Below are positions 4,961 through 5,783 of a DNA stretch of 5,783 bases, piece by piece. Source of the stretch: Polyangium sp. (in: bacteria) (GTDB taxonomy: Bacteria; Myxococcota_A; Polyangia; Palsa-1104); the NCBI GenBank assembly GCA_025450955.1, contig JANWLJ010000086.1, positions 1 through 5,783 of the forward strand. The letters run 5' to 3'. Under the pieces are notes generated by a model that saw only the letters and a program-made list of their open reading frames with translations, was not told the DNA's origin and did not search any database. Both the position numbers and the translations under genes were made by a program. The number at the start of each line of letters is the position of its first letter. The first letter of the stretch is position 1.

Positions 4961-4969
4961 TCCCTCCTC
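4961..4969 (-). promoter_or_regulatory. Strong Shine-Dalgarno GAGGAGGGA
   Basis: The minus strand reads GAGGAGGGA, four bases, then ATG 4956, which decides the start of the DUF4177-like gene. Its first bases overlap the arm TCGAG of a small inverted repeat (CTCGA/TCGAG, 4967-4971 with 4979-4983), which could partly cover the site in the mRNA. Confidence 0.7.
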
Positions 4970-4983
4970 GACGGGTTTTCGAG

Positions 4984-4989
4984 ATGGTA
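4984..4989 (-). promoter_or_regulatory. Possible -10 box TACCAT of the DUF4177-like gene
   Basis: On the minus strand TACCAT (4989 to 4984) fits TANNNT and has 4 of 6 matches to TATAAT. It would start RNA near 4977, leaving room for the ribosome binding site in a leader of about 20 bases. The corresponding -35 position (about 5007-5012) has no TTGACA-like sequence but is covered by a palindrome. Confidence 0.3.
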
Positions 4990-5005
4990 ATCCGGGAGCG
5001 CGGTC

Positions 5006-5030
5006 GGTTTGGGACAAACCCGCGGCGGGT
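5006..5030. promoter_or_regulatory. Two overlapping palindromes, possible operator
   Basis: GGTTTG-gga-CAAACC (5006-5020) is a perfect 6+6 inverted repeat with a 3-base centre. ACCCGC-g-GCGGGT (5018-5030) is a second perfect 6+6 repeat that shares its first three bases. They lie between two divergent genes, and the first covers the -35 position of the minus-strand promoter at 4984-4989. This is a typical place for a repressor site, but no regulator gene is visible in the window. An imperfect ATTGC/GCAAT repeat (5062-5083) lies further toward the C39-like gene. Confidence 0.35.
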
Positions 5031-5161
5031 CTCAAGGAGAGTGCGCACCCAAGGCGGCAGCATTGCGGACAACTGGATGCAATCGCGCGCCGGCCGCGGG
5101 CGCGAGCCGCCCGGCGCCGCCTGTGTGCAAGTGGCCTGCGCCGTGCAGTCTGGTCGCCGCC

Positions 5162-5783
5162 ATGAGACGCATCGCTCTCGGCATCGCCATCATCTGGGCC
5201 ACTGGCTGCGGCGCGCCTCCGTCGTTGCAGGATCCCGGCACGCTGAAGCCCGGCGCGACCGACGACGGCGGTAGCGTCGTCGCCGCGGACGATCTCGGCA
5301 CGCTCTCCCCTGACGACGCCGGGATCGCGGACGATCTGGCGAAAGCGCCGCGCGCGGATATGGCCGAGGCGCCCTCGCCCGATATGGCGAAACCGGCGCC
5401 GCCGAAAAAGAAGGTGCTGCCGTTCGTGTGGCAGGGCGAAAACGATTACTACATGTGCGGGCCGAGCGCCGCGCGCATGGCGCTCTCGTCGCGGATCTCC
5501 AATCTGCCGAGCCAGAGCGCGCTGGCGAATTATATGGGCACGAGCACCAACGGCACCGACGACATCGGCCTGGTGCGCGGCGCGCTCAATCATTATTTCG
5601 GGATTACCTCATATCAAGAAAACGATATTCCGGGTGATTCGCCGACCACCGCCGAGCAGGCGGCGCTCAAGAAGGCGCTGGTCGCCAGCATCGACGCGGG
5701 CTACGCGATGGTGGCGAACGTGGTGAGCGGCTGGCGGCCGCCGTCGTATCCGCCGGGCACCATCTATCACTACGTCGCGGTCA
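5162..5783 (+). CDS. C39-like cysteine peptidase lipoprotein, 3' end cut off
   Basis: 207 codons are present and the frame is open at the window end. MRRIALGIAIIWATGC is a lipoprotein signal peptide (lipobox ATGC, Cys16). Residues 17-82 are a flexible Asp/Ala/Pro linker with the repeated units ADDLA, RADMA and SPDMA, ending in PPKKK. The catalytic domain starts at about 86: VWQGENDYYMCGPSAARMAL holds the presumed nucleophile Cys99 and, eight residues before it, Gln91 as oxyanion-hole residue. MGTSTNGTDDIGLVRGALN (125-143) is the usual second block, and His203 in IYHYVAV is the presumed catalytic His; the final Asp/Asn would lie beyond the window. This fits the Peptidase_C39_2 family, which is secreted or surface-bound and not the ABC-exporter type. 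The substrate is unknown. The start is chosen for the intact signal peptide; there is no ribosome binding site and no clear promoter box in the 205 bases upstream. Confidence 0.82.
   Translation, partial: MRRIALGIAIIWATGCGAPPSLQDPGTLKPGATDDGGSVVAADDLGTLSPDDAGIADDLAKAPRADMAEAPSPDMAKPAPPKKKVLPFVWQGENDYYMCGPSAARMALSSRISNLPSQSALANYMGTSTNGTDDIGLVRGALNHYFGITSYQENDIPGDSPTTAEQAALKKALVASIDAGYAMVANVVSGWRPPSYPPGTIYHYVAV

Noticed and set aside
4475..5593. A 372-codon minus-strand frame across the TfoX-like, DUF4177-like and C39-like genes
   Set aside because: It runs through three better genes and the intergenic region between two of them, and its translation is Arg-rich and low in complexity.
5162..5783. 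Bacteriocin export system based on the C39-like domain
   Set aside because: There are no ABC-transporter segments, no leader-peptide precursor and the protein has a lipoprotein signal; it belongs to the secreted C39_2-like type.
1..5783. tRNA, rRNA, CRISPR array, transposase or riboswitch
   Set aside because: I looked for these on both strands and saw no cloverleaf, regular direct repeats with spacers, transposase motifs or conserved aptamer cores; intergenic spaces are at most about 205 bases.

Overview
The window is GC-rich, gene-dense, and looks chromosomal and bacterial. Two features suggest a myxobacterium-like organism (Myxococcota, formerly Deltaproteobacteria). First, both partial genes at the window ends encode lipoproteins whose lipidated Cys is followed by a low-complexity Asp/Ala/Gly/Pro linker; the right-hand one carries the repeated 'xDMA' / 'DDLA' pattern familiar from that group. 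Second, there is a di-haem cytochrome fused to a YVTN-type propeller and a divergent, very short MotA/TolQ/ExbB-like protein. This taxonomic reading is inference from protein style and composition, not from a marker gene. I see no tRNA, rRNA, insertion sequence, CRISPR array or plasmid function.

Layout. A lipoprotein gene leaves the window on the left (1-118, minus). It is divergent from a two-gene redox operon on the plus strand. The first operon gene (267-2543) encodes a membrane-anchored beta-propeller/di-haem cytochrome c. The second (2540-3238) overlaps it by GTGA and encodes a haem-b membrane protein of the MsrQ / ferric-reductase-like type. The operon meets two minus-strand genes head-on with a 6-base gap: a gamma-glutamylcyclotransferase-fold protein (3245-3769) and, 42 bases upstream of it, a 111-residue MotA/TolQ/ExbB-like membrane protein (3812-4147). 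Divergent from that is a plus-strand TfoX N-terminal-domain protein with a histone-H1-like Lys/Ala tail (4240-4647). It converges on a small exported DUF4177-like protein (4672-4956, minus). The last gene (5162 to the window end, plus) is a C39-like papain-fold lipoprotein peptidase, cut off by the window.

How the genes may work together. Only the overlapping cytochrome/MsrQ-like pair has strong evidence of joint function. A membrane b-haem protein next to a periplasmic di-haem cytochrome suggests quinol-linked or periplasmic electron transfer, with the propeller as substrate- or partner-binding platform. I cannot name the substrate. The other genes look like independent housekeeping or accessory units.

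Regulatory reading. Two starts share a TGYTAGCST box (TGN + TANNNT, an extended -10 shape) within 6 or 15 bases of the ATG, and a third has TATAAG exactly 6 bases before its ATG, which points to leaderless or nearly leaderless transcripts. The most unusual non-coding structure is a 20-bp near-perfect inverted repeat (3198-3217 / 3268-3287) spanning both stop codons of the convergent pair. It looks like an inverted copy of the end of the cyclotransferase-like gene placed at the end of the MsrQ-like gene. Nothing here is convincing as a wholly new system; the best candidate is the propeller-cytochrome/MsrQ-like module.
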